Source: Nocardioides flavus (ex Wang et al. 2016) (GTDB lineage Bacteria > Actinomycetota > Actinomycetes > Propionibacteriales > Nocardioidaceae). From it: DNA of 64,000 bases. The notes beneath the pieces were generated by a model. It saw only the letters and a program-made list of their open reading frames with translations. It was not told the origin of the DNA and did not search any database. Positions within the stretch are counted from its first letter, which is position 1. The number at the start of each line of letters is the position of its first letter. The translations under genes and the position numbers were made by a program. The stretch is taken from NCBI RefSeq assembly GCF_014653115.1, contig NZ_BNAD01000002.1, forward strand, positions 248,001-312,000, given 5' to 3'. Positions 36,929 through 45,468 of the stretch are shown piece by piece.

Positions 36929-38404
36929 TCAGGGTCTGGAAGCTGGCTCTGGTCGCGGGCGTGGGCGTGGGGGGTCGGTGGTGATCTGTCTGCCGGAGGG
37001 CAGGGTCCACTCGTAGGTGCCGTCGGGGCGGCGCTGGTAGGTGAAGTCGCCGAAGGTCTTGGCCCGGTGGTGTCGCCGGCACAGCGGCGCGAGGTTGGCT
37101 GGGCGGGTCTGGCCGGGTGGGCCGTCTTCGTCGAGGGGGACGTACTCGACGATGTGGTCGAGGTCGGCCCGACCGGACGGGCGGGTGCAGGCGGGGTATA
37201 CGCACGTCTCGTCCCTGAGGCGGACGGCGGCCGCCATCCGCGCGGGCGGGTCGTGCTGGTCGACCGGGTGCATCCGCTCTGCGTCGAGGACGGGCTGGAT
37301 GATCACCTTGCCGGCGGTGAGCAGCCAGGTGTGCAGCCGCTCGAGCAGCATCGGGCCGAGCTCCTCGGAGCGGGCCACGCCGTGCGGATCGGCGAGGAGG
37401 TCGGTGTCGGTGACGTGCAGCACCAGCCGCACCTCGCCCGACCTGTTGGGCCCGTCCGGCTGGGTTTCGGCGCCTCGGGGATGGGTGGGGCGGCGGAACG
37501 GGTCCGGCGTGGCGTAGGTGGCCTCCTCGGCCACGCACACGATCTCGTCGGCGGCGGGGTCGACGACCCGGTCGGGGTCCGCGACGTCTACGGCGGCGAG
37601 GAGGTCGAGGGCCTGCTGGGGGTCGGCGAGCAGCCCGACCGCGTGGGCGCGGCGTACGCCGAGGTCACCGCCGTGACCCAGCGCCTTCATGGTGGTGGCC
37701 ATCGTGGTCACCGTGTGGTCGAACGCCACCGCATCGGCGACATCGAGGCTCATGAACACCTCGCTCACCCCGGGTGCGCCGTGCTCGTGGTGGACCTCGA
37801 CGCGCCGGGCCACGAGGGCCTCGTCGTGGTCGGCGATCGCCCGGTCCGGGTCGGCGTACAGCCGGGCCTCGTGGACCAGCACCCCGATCCGGTGCGGGTT
37901 GAGCCGACGCGGCTGCCAGACCAGCAGCCGGTCCGCGTGCGCGACCGTCGCCTCGTCGAGGTCACGCGAGCCCCGGGCTGCCTCCCGCCCCAGCCGCACC
38001 GGCACCTCCAGCGAGCAGACCAGCGCCCACAACCGCGGGAGGCGGTGGGCCAGGTCGAGCACGTCTCCCAGCAGCGCCAGCGTCGCCTCGTACGACTGCT
38101 CCAACACGCCCGCGAGCTCGACGACCGCGAACTCCGCCACCAGCGGCGCACCCTCGCCCGCGAGCGGCAACGGACGCTCCCCGAACAACGCCGCCGCCGA
38201 CCCGGCCGGGTGGATGACCTCCGAGCGCCAGCCCGCCGCCACGTCCTCCCCGGTCACCACGTGCGCGTGGGCCCACGCCAGCGCGGACTCCAGGACCTCG
38301 ACCTCGACCCGCCGGCGCGCGGTCATCGCCGCGACCGCGCGGTCCAGCACGGCAGCGGTGCTGCGAGCCGGGGCCGGAGCGAGGGCCGGAGTGGTGGTGG
38401 ACAT
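36929..38404 (-). CDS. DUF222 / HNH endonuclease protein ('13E12 repeat family'), copy 1
   Basis: This 491-residue protein has an N-terminal DUF222 region (about residues 40-330; APLVAEFAVVELAGVLEQSY and LDLAHRLPRLWALV) and a C-terminal HNH nuclease: CVYPAC, LDHIVEY and NLAPLCRRHHRAK, followed by YEWTLPSGR. This family is called 13E12 in mycobacteria, where members are multicopy and some are DNA-damage induced. Paralogue copy 2 lies at 56253. The start is ATG 38404 after GGGAGACTGGACCC. An identical 16-base leader precedes both copies. The cellular role is unknown. Confidence 0.88.
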   Translation of the reverse strand: MSTTTPALAPAPARSTAAVLDRAVAAMTARRRVEVEVLESALAWAHAHVVTGEDVAAGWRSEVIHPAGSAAALFGERPLPLAGEGAPLVAEFAVVELAGVLEQSYEATLALLGDVLDLAHRLPRLWALVCSLEVPVRLGREAARGSRDLDEATVAHADRLLVWQPRRLNPHRIGVLVHEARLYADPDRAIADHDEALVARRVEVHHEHGAPGVSEVFMSLDVADAVAFDHTVTTMATTMKALGHGGDLGVRRAHAVGLLADPQQALDLLAAVDVADPDRVVDPAADEIVCVAEEATYATPDPFRRPTHPRGAETQPDGPNRSGEVRLVLHVTDTDLLADPHGVARSEELGPMLLERLHTWLLTAGKVIIQPVLDAERMHPVDQHDPPARMAAAVRLRDETCVYPACTRPSGRADLDHIVEYVPLDEDGPPGQTRPANLAPLCRRHHRAKTFGDFTYQRRPDGTYEWTLPSGRQITTDPPRPRPRPEPASRP

Positions 38405-38419
38405 GGGTCCAGTCTCCCA

Positions 38420-38435
38420 GAGCCCACCGACACTG
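38420..38435 (-). promoter_or_regulatory. 16-base leader element shared by both DUF222-HNH genes (copy 1)
   Basis: Minus-strand CAGTGTCGGTGGGCTC ends 15 nt before the start codon of HNH copy 1. The same 16 bases occur at 56221-56236, ending 16 nt before HNH copy 2. The bases around the two elements differ, so the match is not part of a long recent duplication. It could be a regulatory site, a translational element or a nuclease target. Confidence 0.6.
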
Positions 38436-38503
38436 CGACCTGCGAGAACTGATCTGTGGAGACGTATTTTCGAACAGGTGCCCACGACTCGGCGCTGCGC
38501 GAC

Positions 38504-38514
38504 CTCCTCGACCA
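38504..38514 (-). repeat. Half copy of the REP-like element (left arm only)
   Basis: CTCCTCGACCA (minus strand TGGTCGAGGAG) equals the left arm of the REP-like elements at 41040, 50190 and 56058. The continuation shows only a short GCGC-a-GCGC symmetry and no intact right arm, so it is at best a decayed copy. It lies 100 bp upstream of HNH copy 1. A TCGAAC half LexA site lies nearby (38470-38475). Confidence 0.35.
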
Positions 38515-38539
38515 GCGAACTGCGCGCGCCTAGCTGTAC

Positions 38540-38722
38540 CTAGCCCCCGCCGCCACCGAGCCACTGGTGGGGGGTCATCCGGTCGGCGGGGTTCGCCTGC
38601 TTCCTCGCCCGGTAGCGCTCGAGGCTCCTCTTCTCCCCCCGCAGCCTCGCGGTCGCCTTCCGTGCCTCCGCCAGGGCCTCCTCCTTCGAGCTGGCCTTGG
38701 CACGCCGTCGGAAGAGGTTCAC
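38540..38722 (-). CDS. Small basic hypothetical protein
   Basis: This 60-residue protein is rich in Arg, Lys and Ala and probably helical (EEALAEARKATARLRGEKRSL). The C-terminus is MTPHQWLGGGGG with a run of five glycines. It starts at GTG 38722 with only AGGG as a weak ribosome site. The helical charge pattern supports coding. Function unknown; it lies between HNH copy 1 and the MFS transporter. Confidence 0.5.
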   Translation of the reverse strand: MNLFRRRAKASSKEEALAEARKATARLRGEKRSLERYRARKQANPADRMTPHQWLGGGGG

Positions 38723-38834
38723 GGCGCCACCCTAGGGCTCTCGCGAGTCGCGTGACGGAGAGCACGTCGCCACCCACTGCCCCGACCGAAAATGGCAGGA
38801 CGGGTGTCGGTCCCGCGGGAGAGGATGACCGGCG

Positions 38835-40190
38835 ATGCTCACCGCCCTGAAGAACTACGCCACGCCTCCGTCCACCCTCGCCCGGAGGCTGTCGATCCAG
38901 TCCCTGCTCTTCGCCTCGGGCGACGGCGCGTTCCTCGCCGGGTCGGCCGTGTTCTTCACCCTCGTGGTGGGACTCTCGCTGGCCGAGGTGGGCATCGGCC
39001 TCACCATCGCCGCGATCGCGAGCTTCGTCGTCGCGGTGCCGATGGGCAAGCTGGTCGACCGCTTCGGCCCGAAGCGCATGTGGACCCTGTCGGCGTCGAT
39101 CCACGGCGTGTTGTTCCTGGCGTGGCCGTTCATCGACAGCTTCCCCGAGTACGTCGCGCTCGCCGTCGTGATGGAGGTCGCCGGGACCCTGGGCGGTGCG
39201 GCCCACGGGGCGTACGTCATCGACATCCTGCCGCCGGCCGAGCGCGTCGAGTCGCGTGCCTACCTCTACTCCGCGCTCAACGTCGGCTTCAGCATCGGTG
39301 CCTTCCTCGGCGCAGGCGCCATCGCCTTCGGCACCGACGTCCTGCGGTGGGCGCCCGTGGTGAGCGCGGTGCTGTTCCTCCTCAACGCCCTGGCGATCCC
39401 CCGGCTCCCCGACGCCAGCCACGACGTCCGCAGCTCCGAGCCGCGGGTCAAGCCCGAGGGCATCCCCGCGATCCGCAACCGCAGCTGGATCGCGGTCACC
39501 TTCTTCACCGGCGTCATGTGGACCAACCAGGTGCTGCTGCACACCGTCATCCCGGTGTGGCTGGTCACCGAGACCGACGCGCCCAAGGTGCTGGTCGCGG
39601 TGCTCTTCGGCACCAACACGGTCATGTGCATCGTGCTCCCGCGGCTGGCCTCGCGCGGCATCCGCAACGTCGAGACCGCCCTGCGTGCCGTACGGCTGTC
39701 CACCCTCTTCTTCGTCCTGACGTGCCTCGTCACCCTGGCCACCCACGAGACGACCGGCTGGCTGACCATCGTGCTGTTCTTCGTCGGCCACATCGTCCTC
39801 ACCTGGGCCGAGCTCTTCCTCTCCGCCTCGGGCTGGACCCTCGAGGTCGAGCTGATGGACCCCCGTCGCCGCGGCGACTACCAGGGCGTCTCCGAGCTCG
39901 GCGGCACGCTCGGGCGGTTCTGGGCCCCCGCGGCCTACGGCTTCCTCGCGATGGAGTGGGGCGCCTTCGGCTGGCTCACGATCGCGGCGATCGTCGTCGT
40001 GGCCGCGGCCGGCCTGCACAAGTCCGCACACTCGGGCCGACGCTTCCTCGAGCAGCACGTCCCCGCCGACGTCCTGGCAGACGCCCGCGCGAGCGACCCG
40101 GAGCCCATGGAGGTCGCGGTCTCGCAGGAGCCCACGCCGATGGAGCCCGACGCACCCCTGCCAGAATCCACCGGTGACCTCCACCGCTGA
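38835..40190 (+). CDS. Major facilitator superfamily transporter
   Basis: This 451-residue membrane protein has about twelve hydrophobic segments. The MFS loop 2-3 signature appears as GKLVDRFGPKRMWTL (about residues 70-84), and the central loop lies around residues 195-215. The C-terminal 45 residues are hydrophilic and Pro/Glu-rich. The substrate is unknown. Its end overlaps the menA start by 17 bp, so menA is probably translated from the same transcript. ATG 38835 follows GAGAGGATGACC. Confidence 0.87.
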   Translation: MLTALKNYATPPSTLARRLSIQSLLFASGDGAFLAGSAVFFTLVVGLSLAEVGIGLTIAAIASFVVAVPMGKLVDRFGPKRMWTLSASIHGVLFLAWPFIDSFPEYVALAVVMEVAGTLGGAAHGAYVIDILPPAERVESRAYLYSALNVGFSIGAFLGAGAIAFGTDVLRWAPVVSAVLFLLNALAIPRLPDASHDVRSSEPRVKPEGIPAIRNRSWIAVTFFTGVMWTNQVLLHTVIPVWLVTETDAPKVLVAVLFGTNTVMCIVLPRLASRGIRNVETALRAVRLSTLFFVLTCLVTLATHETTGWLTIVLFFVGHIVLTWAELFLSASGWTLEVELMDPRRRGDYQGVSELGGTLGRFWAPAAYGFLAMEWGAFGWLTIAAIVVVAAAGLHKSAHSGRRFLEQHVPADVLADARASDPEPMEVAVSQEPTPMEPDAPLPESTGDLHR

Positions 40191-41049
40191 CTGGATCGCC
40201 GGCGCCCGGCCCCGCACCCTTCCCGCTGCGGTCGCGCCCGTGCTCGCCGGCACGGGCGTCGCGGCGTACGCCGACCAGGTGGTGTGGTGGAAGGCCCTCC
40301 TGGCCCTCGTCGTCAGCCTCGCGCTGCAGGTCGGGGTCAACTACGCCAACGACTACTCCGACGGCATCCGCGGCACCGACGCCGACCGGGTGGGCCCGAT
40401 GCGCCTCGTCGGCTCGGGTGCGGCGACAGCCGGGGCGGTGAAGGCCGCCGCGTTCGCCGCCTTCGGCGTGGCGGCGGTGGCCGGGCTCGTGCTCGCCGCC
40501 ACGACCGCGTGGTGGCTGGTAGCCGTGGGCCTGGTGTGCGTGGTGGCCGCGTGGTTCTACACCGGCGGCGAGAAGCCCTACGGCTACCTCGGGCTCGGCG
40601 AGGTGATGGTGTTCGTCTTCTTCGGCCTCGTCGCCGTCATCGGCACGACCTACGTCCAGACCGGGACGTGGGAGTGGCCCGCGCTCTACGCCGGCACCGG
40701 CATCGGCGCGCTCGCCTGCGCGATCCTCGTCGCCAACAACCTGCGCGACATCCCGACCGACACCGTCGCCGGCAAGCACACGCTGGCCGTACGCCTCGGC
40801 GACGAGCGCACCCGCTACCTCTACGCCTTCCTCGTCCTGGTGGCCGCCGCGGCGGTCGTCGCGGTCGCCGCCGCCACCACCTGGTGGGCGCTGCTCGGGC
40901 TCGGCTTCCTGGCCCGCGCGGCCTCCCCGACGCGGTCGGTCCTCGGCGGCGCGAGCGGTCCGGCCCTCATCCCCGTCCTGGCCGCGACCGGGGCGTCCGA
41001 GCTGATCTGGTCGATGCTGGTCGCGGTGCCGCTGCTCCTGGTCTCGTGA
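40174..41049 (+). CDS. menA: 1,4-dihydroxy-2-naphthoate polyprenyltransferase
   Basis: This 291-residue UbiA-family membrane enzyme attaches the prenyl tail to dihydroxynaphthoate. The first aspartate motif is NYANDYSDGIRGTDADRVGP (about residues 66-85) and the second is NNLRDIPTDTVAGKHTLAV. About eight or nine transmembrane helices are seen. Start GTG 40174 lies inside the end of the MFS gene. The final codons and the TGA stop are part of a REP-like element (41040-41073), suggesting the element landed on, or evolved into, the gene end. Confidence 0.93.
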   Translation: MTSTADWIAGARPRTLPAAVAPVLAGTGVAAYADQVVWWKALLALVVSLALQVGVNYANDYSDGIRGTDADRVGPMRLVGSGAATAGAVKAAAFAAFGVAAVAGLVLAATTAWWLVAVGLVCVVAAWFYTGGEKPYGYLGLGEVMVFVFFGLVAVIGTTYVQTGTWEWPALYAGTGIGALACAILVANNLRDIPTDTVAGKHTLAVRLGDERTRYLYAFLVLVAAAAVVAVAAATTWWALLGLGFLARAASPTRSVLGGASGPALIPVLAATGASELIWSMLVAVPLLLVS

Positions 41050-41073
41050 CGGGACTTCGTCCCTCCTCGACCA
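41040..41073 (-). repeat. REP-like palindromic element overlapping the menA stop
   Basis: In minus orientation the element reads TGGTCGAGGAG, then the hairpin core GGGAC-gaa-GTCCC sharing its first G with the arm, then GTCACGAGACC. The arms equal those of the elements at 50190 and 56058, but the core stem differs. Its first ten bases on the plus strand encode the last codons and TGA of menA. Confidence 0.7.
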
Positions 41074-41121
41074 ACGGATAAACGATGGCCGAGCAGTGTC
41101 CGCGCTCACTAGCGTGACCGG

Positions 41122-42378
41122 GTGGACTACGACTTCGCGATCCTCGACTTCTCCGACGACTCCCCCGAGGCCGCCGCCCGGCGCCGTGGGTGGATCGAGG
41201 CGGTGCTGCGCGGCTTCCGCGACGACCGCCCCGATGACGATGCCGTCGCGAGATGGGTGAAGCACTACCGCAACGACCGGGTGACCGTGCGCGGCGCGTG
41301 GCTCCCCGAGGGCGAGTTCGGCGCGGGCCCGATGCCGGTCGCCACCTACGCCAGCCTCGACAAGACGCTCAACGCCGGCCGCGAGCTGCTCCCGCTCCGG
41401 ATGATCACCGACGTCACCACGAGCGCCACGCATCGCCGGCAGGGCCTGCTACGCCGCATGATCGAGGACGACCTCGCCGACGCCGTCGCCGCAGGTGTGC
41501 CGATGGCCGCGCTGACCGCGGCAGAGGCCACGATCTACGGCCGCTGGGGCTTCGGCCCGGCGACCTTCCGCGTGGGCGTGGACGTCGACACCACCCCCGG
41601 GTTCGGGTTCCGCGACTTCGTGGACCCCGGTCGCGTCGAGCAGCTCGAGCCGTCGGAGGCGTGGCCGCACGTCAAGTCCGTCTTCGACGCCTTCCACGCC
41701 CGCCAGCGCGGATCGGTCGAGTGGCCCTCCCCCTACGAGGACATGCACACCGCGGCGTGGGATCCCAGCGGCGGCGGCGCCAACCGCAAGCTCCGCGGCG
41801 CCGTCCACCTCGACGCGAGCGGCGCCGTCGACGGCTTCGTCCTCTGGAAGCCGGGCGAGGACAACGCGGTGAAGGTCGACGAGATGGCGACGCTCACCCC
41901 GCAGGCACAGCTCGCCCTCTGGTCGTTCCTCGCCAGCATGGACCGCGTCACCAAGGTCAGCTTCAACCTGTTCCACCCCGAGGACCCGCTGGCGTGGGCC
42001 CTCACGGACCTCAACCGGGTCAGGACGACCGAGGTCAAGGAGTTCCTCTGGCTGCGGGTCCTCGACGTGCCGCGCTGCCTCGTCGCCCGCCCGTGGTCAG
42101 CCGACGGCTCCGTCGTGCTCGAGGTCGACGACCCGCAGGGACACACGAGCGGGCGCTACGCGGTGACCACCGCCGACGGGGTCGCGACCGTGACCCGCAC
42201 CGACGGCGACCCCGACGTACGCCTCACCTCGGAGACGCTCGGGTCGCTCCACCTCGGTGCGGTCCCCGTACGCATGCTCCACCGCGCCGGCCGTCTGGAG
42301 GGCTCGGAGGAGGCCGTACGCCGCTTCGGCGCGATGGCCGACCTGGCCGAGCCGCCCTACAGCCTGACCGGGTTCTGA
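41122..42378 (+). CDS. GNAT N-acetyltransferase, Eis-like
   Basis: This 418-residue protein has an N-terminal GNAT domain with the acetyl-CoA site VTTSATHRRQGLLRRMIED (about residues 96-114), a second GNAT-like half, and a C-terminal sterol-carrier-like domain (GRYAVTTADGVATVTRTDGD). This three-part layout of about 400 residues is that of Eis, which acetylates amines including aminoglycosides in mycobacteria; the native substrate here is not known. Start GTG 41122 lies 72 bp after menA. Confidence 0.87.
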   Translation: MDYDFAILDFSDDSPEAAARRRGWIEAVLRGFRDDRPDDDAVARWVKHYRNDRVTVRGAWLPEGEFGAGPMPVATYASLDKTLNAGRELLPLRMITDVTTSATHRRQGLLRRMIEDDLADAVAAGVPMAALTAAEATIYGRWGFGPATFRVGVDVDTTPGFGFRDFVDPGRVEQLEPSEAWPHVKSVFDAFHARQRGSVEWPSPYEDMHTAAWDPSGGGANRKLRGAVHLDASGAVDGFVLWKPGEDNAVKVDEMATLTPQAQLALWSFLASMDRVTKVSFNLFHPEDPLAWALTDLNRVRTTEVKEFLWLRVLDVPRCLVARPWSADGSVVLEVDDPQGHTSGRYAVTTADGVATVTRTDGDPDVRLTSETLGSLHLGAVPVRMLHRAGRLEGSEEAVRRFGAMADLAEPPYSLTGF

Positions 42379-42394
42379 GGACCGTTCAGTCCTC
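42377..42394. terminator. 6-bp stem-loop between convergent genes
   Basis: GAGGAC (42377-42382) and GTCCTC (42389-42394) pair with the loop CGTTCA, placed over the stops of the acetyltransferase and the DUF4229 gene. It is a weak bidirectional terminator candidate without a T-tract. Confidence 0.35.
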
Positions 42395-42649
42395 GTCCTC
42401 GCGGGCCTTGCGCTGCTCGAAGGCGGCAGACGCCTTGGCCGCACGCGCCTCGACGCGGCGCGCGAAGGCCTCCCGCTGGCGGTCGAGGACGTAGAACGAC
42501 GCCACGCCGGAGATCAGGAAGGCGAGGACGATGGCCCAGAACAGGTTGTAGCGACCGTCCAGCACGAGCGCCATGACGCCCACGACGATGCCGAAGGACG
42601 CCAGGAACAGCCCGATCCGCATGGCGGTGTAGACGATGAACTCCTTCAC
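42386..42649 (-). CDS. DUF4229 small membrane protein
   Basis: This 87-residue protein has two hydrophobic helices (YTAMRIGLFLASFGIVVGVM and NLFWAIVLAFLISGVASFYVL) and a charged tail (RQREAFARRVEARAAKASAAF). It fits the DUF4229 family, common near menaquinone and cytochrome c biogenesis genes in actinobacteria. ATG 42649. Function unknown. Confidence 0.82.
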   Translation of the reverse strand: MKEFIVYTAMRIGLFLASFGIVVGVMALVLDGRYNLFWAIVLAFLISGVASFYVLDRQREAFARRVEARAAKASAAFEQRKAREDED

Positions 42650-42685
42650 GCCTCAAGCCTAGGACGTGGCGTCTACATTGGAGGA

Positions 42686-42862
42686 ATGCTGAAGGTCCTG
42701 CTCGTCGTCGCGGCGATCGCGGTCGTCGTGTGGTTCCTCGTCAGGCTGACGCTGCGTCGCCTCGACGGCGGCTCGGCGTCACGCCCGCGCGTGATCGGCC
42801 CCGACGACGACCCCGACTTCCTCCGCGGCCTCGACCGGCCCCGCGAGCCCGACGACGACTGA
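42686..42862 (+). CDS. Small membrane protein overlapping ccsB antisense
   Basis: This 58-residue frame has a near-ideal ribosome site (GGAGGA) directly before ATG 42686, one hydrophobic helix (VLLVVAAIAVVVWFLVRLTL) and an acidic tail with PDDDPDFLRGLDRP. Its last 84 bp run antisense to the last 27 codons of ccsB. The clean start signal and membrane layout support a real gene, so this is a case of coding on both strands. Confidence 0.6.
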   Translation: MLKVLLVVAAIAVVVWFLVRLTLRRLDGGSASRPRVIGPDDDPDFLRGLDRPREPDDD

Positions 42863-43819
42863 GGTCTCCGGCGCGGCCCCCTCGGCGTAGGAGTGCTGGC
42901 TCGAGGAGCTGAAGAAGTTGATGCCGATGAAGTTGAACCACAACGTCGCGGCACCGACCAGGGCCAGGATCGCGGCGTTGCGTCCGCGCCAGCCCGCCGT
43001 CGCGCGGGCGTGCAGGTAGGCGGCGTAGACCACCCAGGTGATGAAGGCCCACACCTCCTTGGGGTCCCAGTTCCAGTAGGCGCCCCAGGCCTGGTGTGCC
43101 CAGATCGGGCCGGTGATCAGCACGGCGAACGTCCAGACCGGGAAGCCGAAGGCGTGCATCCGGTAGGACAGCCGGTCCAGCACCTTGGGCTCGGGGACGC
43201 GGGCGAGGTAGCCGGTGGTCGACGTCGAGCGTTCCTTGGCCAGGTAGAGGCCGGACAGCAGCGCACCGATCGTGAAGGCGCCGGTCGAGATCACCGCCGA
43301 CACCACGTGGATGACCAGCCACGGCGAGTTGAGGGCGTCCGGCAGCGGCAGGACGGCGTCGTCGAGGCCGAGGAAGGCCGCCATCAGCGCCGCGACGACG
43401 AAGGTCGTGACGAGCGGGCCGAGCCACTCGATGTCGGTGCGGAGGGTGGCGAGGACGAAGATCAGCGCCACCACGAAGGTGCCGGAGATCGTGAACTCGT
43501 ACATGTTGCCCCACGGCACCCGGTTGGGGTTCGCGGCGAGCCCCCGCGCGACGAGGGCGACGAGGTGGACGACCACGGCGAAGACCGTCAGCACCAGGCC
43601 GAGACGGGCGGCGACCTCCGTACGGCGGGGCGTGGCCACGAGCGCCTGGGTGCTGCCGCCCGCGGCCTGCTCGTGCTGCTCCTGCTCCTGCGCCGTGAGC
43701 CGGGCCGCCGAGCGCAGGCTCGCGAGCTCGAAGAAGTAGGCCAGCATCGCGATGAAGTAGAGCACCGCGGCGCCGATCACGCCCTGGTAGCTGAAGACCT
43801 CCCACTGTGCGTCGGTCAC
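42779..43819 (-). CDS. ccsB: Cytochrome c biogenesis protein CcsB (ResC/CcsA-type heme handling)
   Basis: This 346-residue membrane protein is the heme-delivery half of the System II cytochrome c synthase. The tryptophan-rich heme motif is WGAYWNWDPKEVWAFITWVVY (about residues 259-279), and WGNMYEF and INFFSSSSQHSYA are family landmarks. About eight helices are present. Its C-terminal extension (about 30 residues) past the usual HSYA end overlaps a small gene on the other strand. GTG 43819 overlaps the resB stop by 4 nt. Confidence 0.92.
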   Translation of the reverse strand: MTDAQWEVFSYQGVIGAAVLYFIAMLAYFFELASLRSAARLTAQEQEQHEQAAGGSTQALVATPRRTEVAARLGLVLTVFAVVVHLVALVARGLAANPNRVPWGNMYEFTISGTFVVALIFVLATLRTDIEWLGPLVTTFVVAALMAAFLGLDDAVLPLPDALNSPWLVIHVVSAVISTGAFTIGALLSGLYLAKERSTSTTGYLARVPEPKVLDRLSYRMHAFGFPVWTFAVLITGPIWAHQAWGAYWNWDPKEVWAFITWVVYAAYLHARATAGWRGRNAAILALVGAATLWFNFIGINFFSSSSQHSYAEGAAPETSVVVGLAGPVEAAEEVGVVVGADHARA

Positions 43820-45468
43820 GACTCGTCCTCCTCGCGCTTGCTGTTCTTCGTCTCGGGTGTCTCCCCCTGGAGTGCTGCCACGACCTCGGCGAGCTCGGCG
43901 GCGCCGTCCTCGGGGTCGCCGGCCGAGGACCGGTCGAGCCGTGCCACCTCGACCAGTGTGGTGCCGTCGTCCTGCCGCCGTGCCCGCACCCACATCCGAC
44001 GCGGGCGGATGAAGAGCGAGCCGAGCAGTCCGATGAGCGCCAGCACGACTCCGGCCAGCGCCACCATCTTGCCGGGGCTCCGGCTGACCTGGATCTTGTT
44101 CCACCGCTGGAGGCCGTCGAAGGACACGGTGCCGAGGTCGTCGGGCAGCGTCACCGTGTCACCGGGGCGCAGGTCCATCCGGAACGGCTGGCCGTCGTCC
44201 TTGACGACCTGGGTGGCCTTCGCCTTGTCGAGGACGTAGACCGAGGCCGGGGTGCCGTCGTCGAGGCCGAGGTCGCCGGTGTAGACGAACAGCGAGACCA
44301 GCGGGTCGATCGCGTCGCCGAAGACCGAGGCCGGCATCGTCAGGTTGCCCTCGGTGTCGCGTCCCATCGCGAACGTCGGGTAGAACGTGCCCTCGAGCCC
44401 GATCTGGTCGGGCCGGGCGTCGGGCGCCTTGATCACGCCGAAGGACTCGAAGGTCTGGGCGTTGGTCGGCAGGAACACCGACGGGCCGCTGTAGGCGACC
44501 TCGCCGTCGCCGTCGCGGATCGTGATGACCGGCGCGTAGCCGTGACCGATGAGGAACACGTCGGTGCCGCCGATGCTCAGCGGGTGGTTGACCCGGAGGT
44601 CGTAGGACCTGGTCTCCCCGCCCGGCTCGATGGCGTAGTCGAGCTCGGCGACGAACTCGCGGGCCATCCCGGCCCGCCTGCCCTCGGTGAGCCAGTCGAC
44701 CTGGAAGTCGGTGATGCTGAAGGAGAACGGCTCCATCACGTCGGGGTCGAAGAGCGCGCCCGGCGCGAAGTCGTCGTACTGGGTGAGGTTGTTGGAGAAG
44801 CCGTAGTCGTCGCCGTTGAGCATGATGACGCCACCCTTGTAGCCGAACAGGCTGCCGACGGCGACCCCGACGAGCACGACGATGACGGCGAGGTGGAACA
44901 GCAGGTTGCCGGCCTCGCGGAGGTAGCCGCGCTCGGCCGCGACCGCGTCGGCGCCGGCGTCGACGCGGAAGCGCCTGCCACGCAGGGCGGTCGCGGCGCG
45001 CTCGAGCACGGCCTCGGGGCTCTCGTCGGTGGCGTACGACGCGCTCTCGGGCAGCCGGGTGAGGTGGCGCGGCGCCCGCGGTGGCCGGGCCCGGAGGGCG
45101 CGGGCGTACACGAACAGGCGCGGCACGATGCACCCGACGAGCGAGATCATCAGCAGGATGTAGATCGAGGAGAACCACACCGACCCGTAGACGTTGAACA
45201 GGTCGAGGCGGTCCCAGATCGGCGCGAGCTGCGGGTGGTTGTCCCGCCACTGCGAGACCGCGAGCGAGTCGATGTTCTCCTGCGGGATGACCGACCCCGG
45301 GATCGAGGCGAGCGCGAGCAGCAGGAGCAGCACCAGCGCCGTGCGCATCGAGGTCAGCTGCCGCCACGTCCACCGCCCGAGCTCGCGGGCGGTGAGGTCG
45401 GTGGGCAGCGCGGTCGCCTGGCGGTCGTGGGACGGTCGCTGCTGGAGGTCGGGCTTGAGGTCGGTCAC
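43816..45468 (-). CDS. resB: Cytochrome c biogenesis protein ResB
   Basis: This 550-residue partner of CcsB has the pattern MRTALVLLLLLALASIPGSV at its first helix (about residue 41), further helices near residues 90 and 180, and a last helix near residue 490 (MVALAGVVLALIGLLGSLF). A large extracytoplasmic domain lies between the last two helices. Together with CcsB it presents heme to apocytochrome c outside the membrane. GTG 45468 overlaps the ccdA stop by 4 nt. Confidence 0.92.
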   Translation of the reverse strand: MTDLKPDLQQRPSHDRQATALPTDLTARELGRWTWRQLTSMRTALVLLLLLALASIPGSVIPQENIDSLAVSQWRDNHPQLAPIWDRLDLFNVYGSVWFSSIYILLMISLVGCIVPRLFVYARALRARPPRAPRHLTRLPESASYATDESPEAVLERAATALRGRRFRVDAGADAVAAERGYLREAGNLLFHLAVIVVLVGVAVGSLFGYKGGVIMLNGDDYGFSNNLTQYDDFAPGALFDPDVMEPFSFSITDFQVDWLTEGRRAGMAREFVAELDYAIEPGGETRSYDLRVNHPLSIGGTDVFLIGHGYAPVITIRDGDGEVAYSGPSVFLPTNAQTFESFGVIKAPDARPDQIGLEGTFYPTFAMGRDTEGNLTMPASVFGDAIDPLVSLFVYTGDLGLDDGTPASVYVLDKAKATQVVKDDGQPFRMDLRPGDTVTLPDDLGTVSFDGLQRWNKIQVSRSPGKMVALAGVVLALIGLLGSLFIRPRRMWVRARRQDDGTTLVEVARLDRSSAGDPEDGAAELAEVVAALQGETPETKNSKREEDES

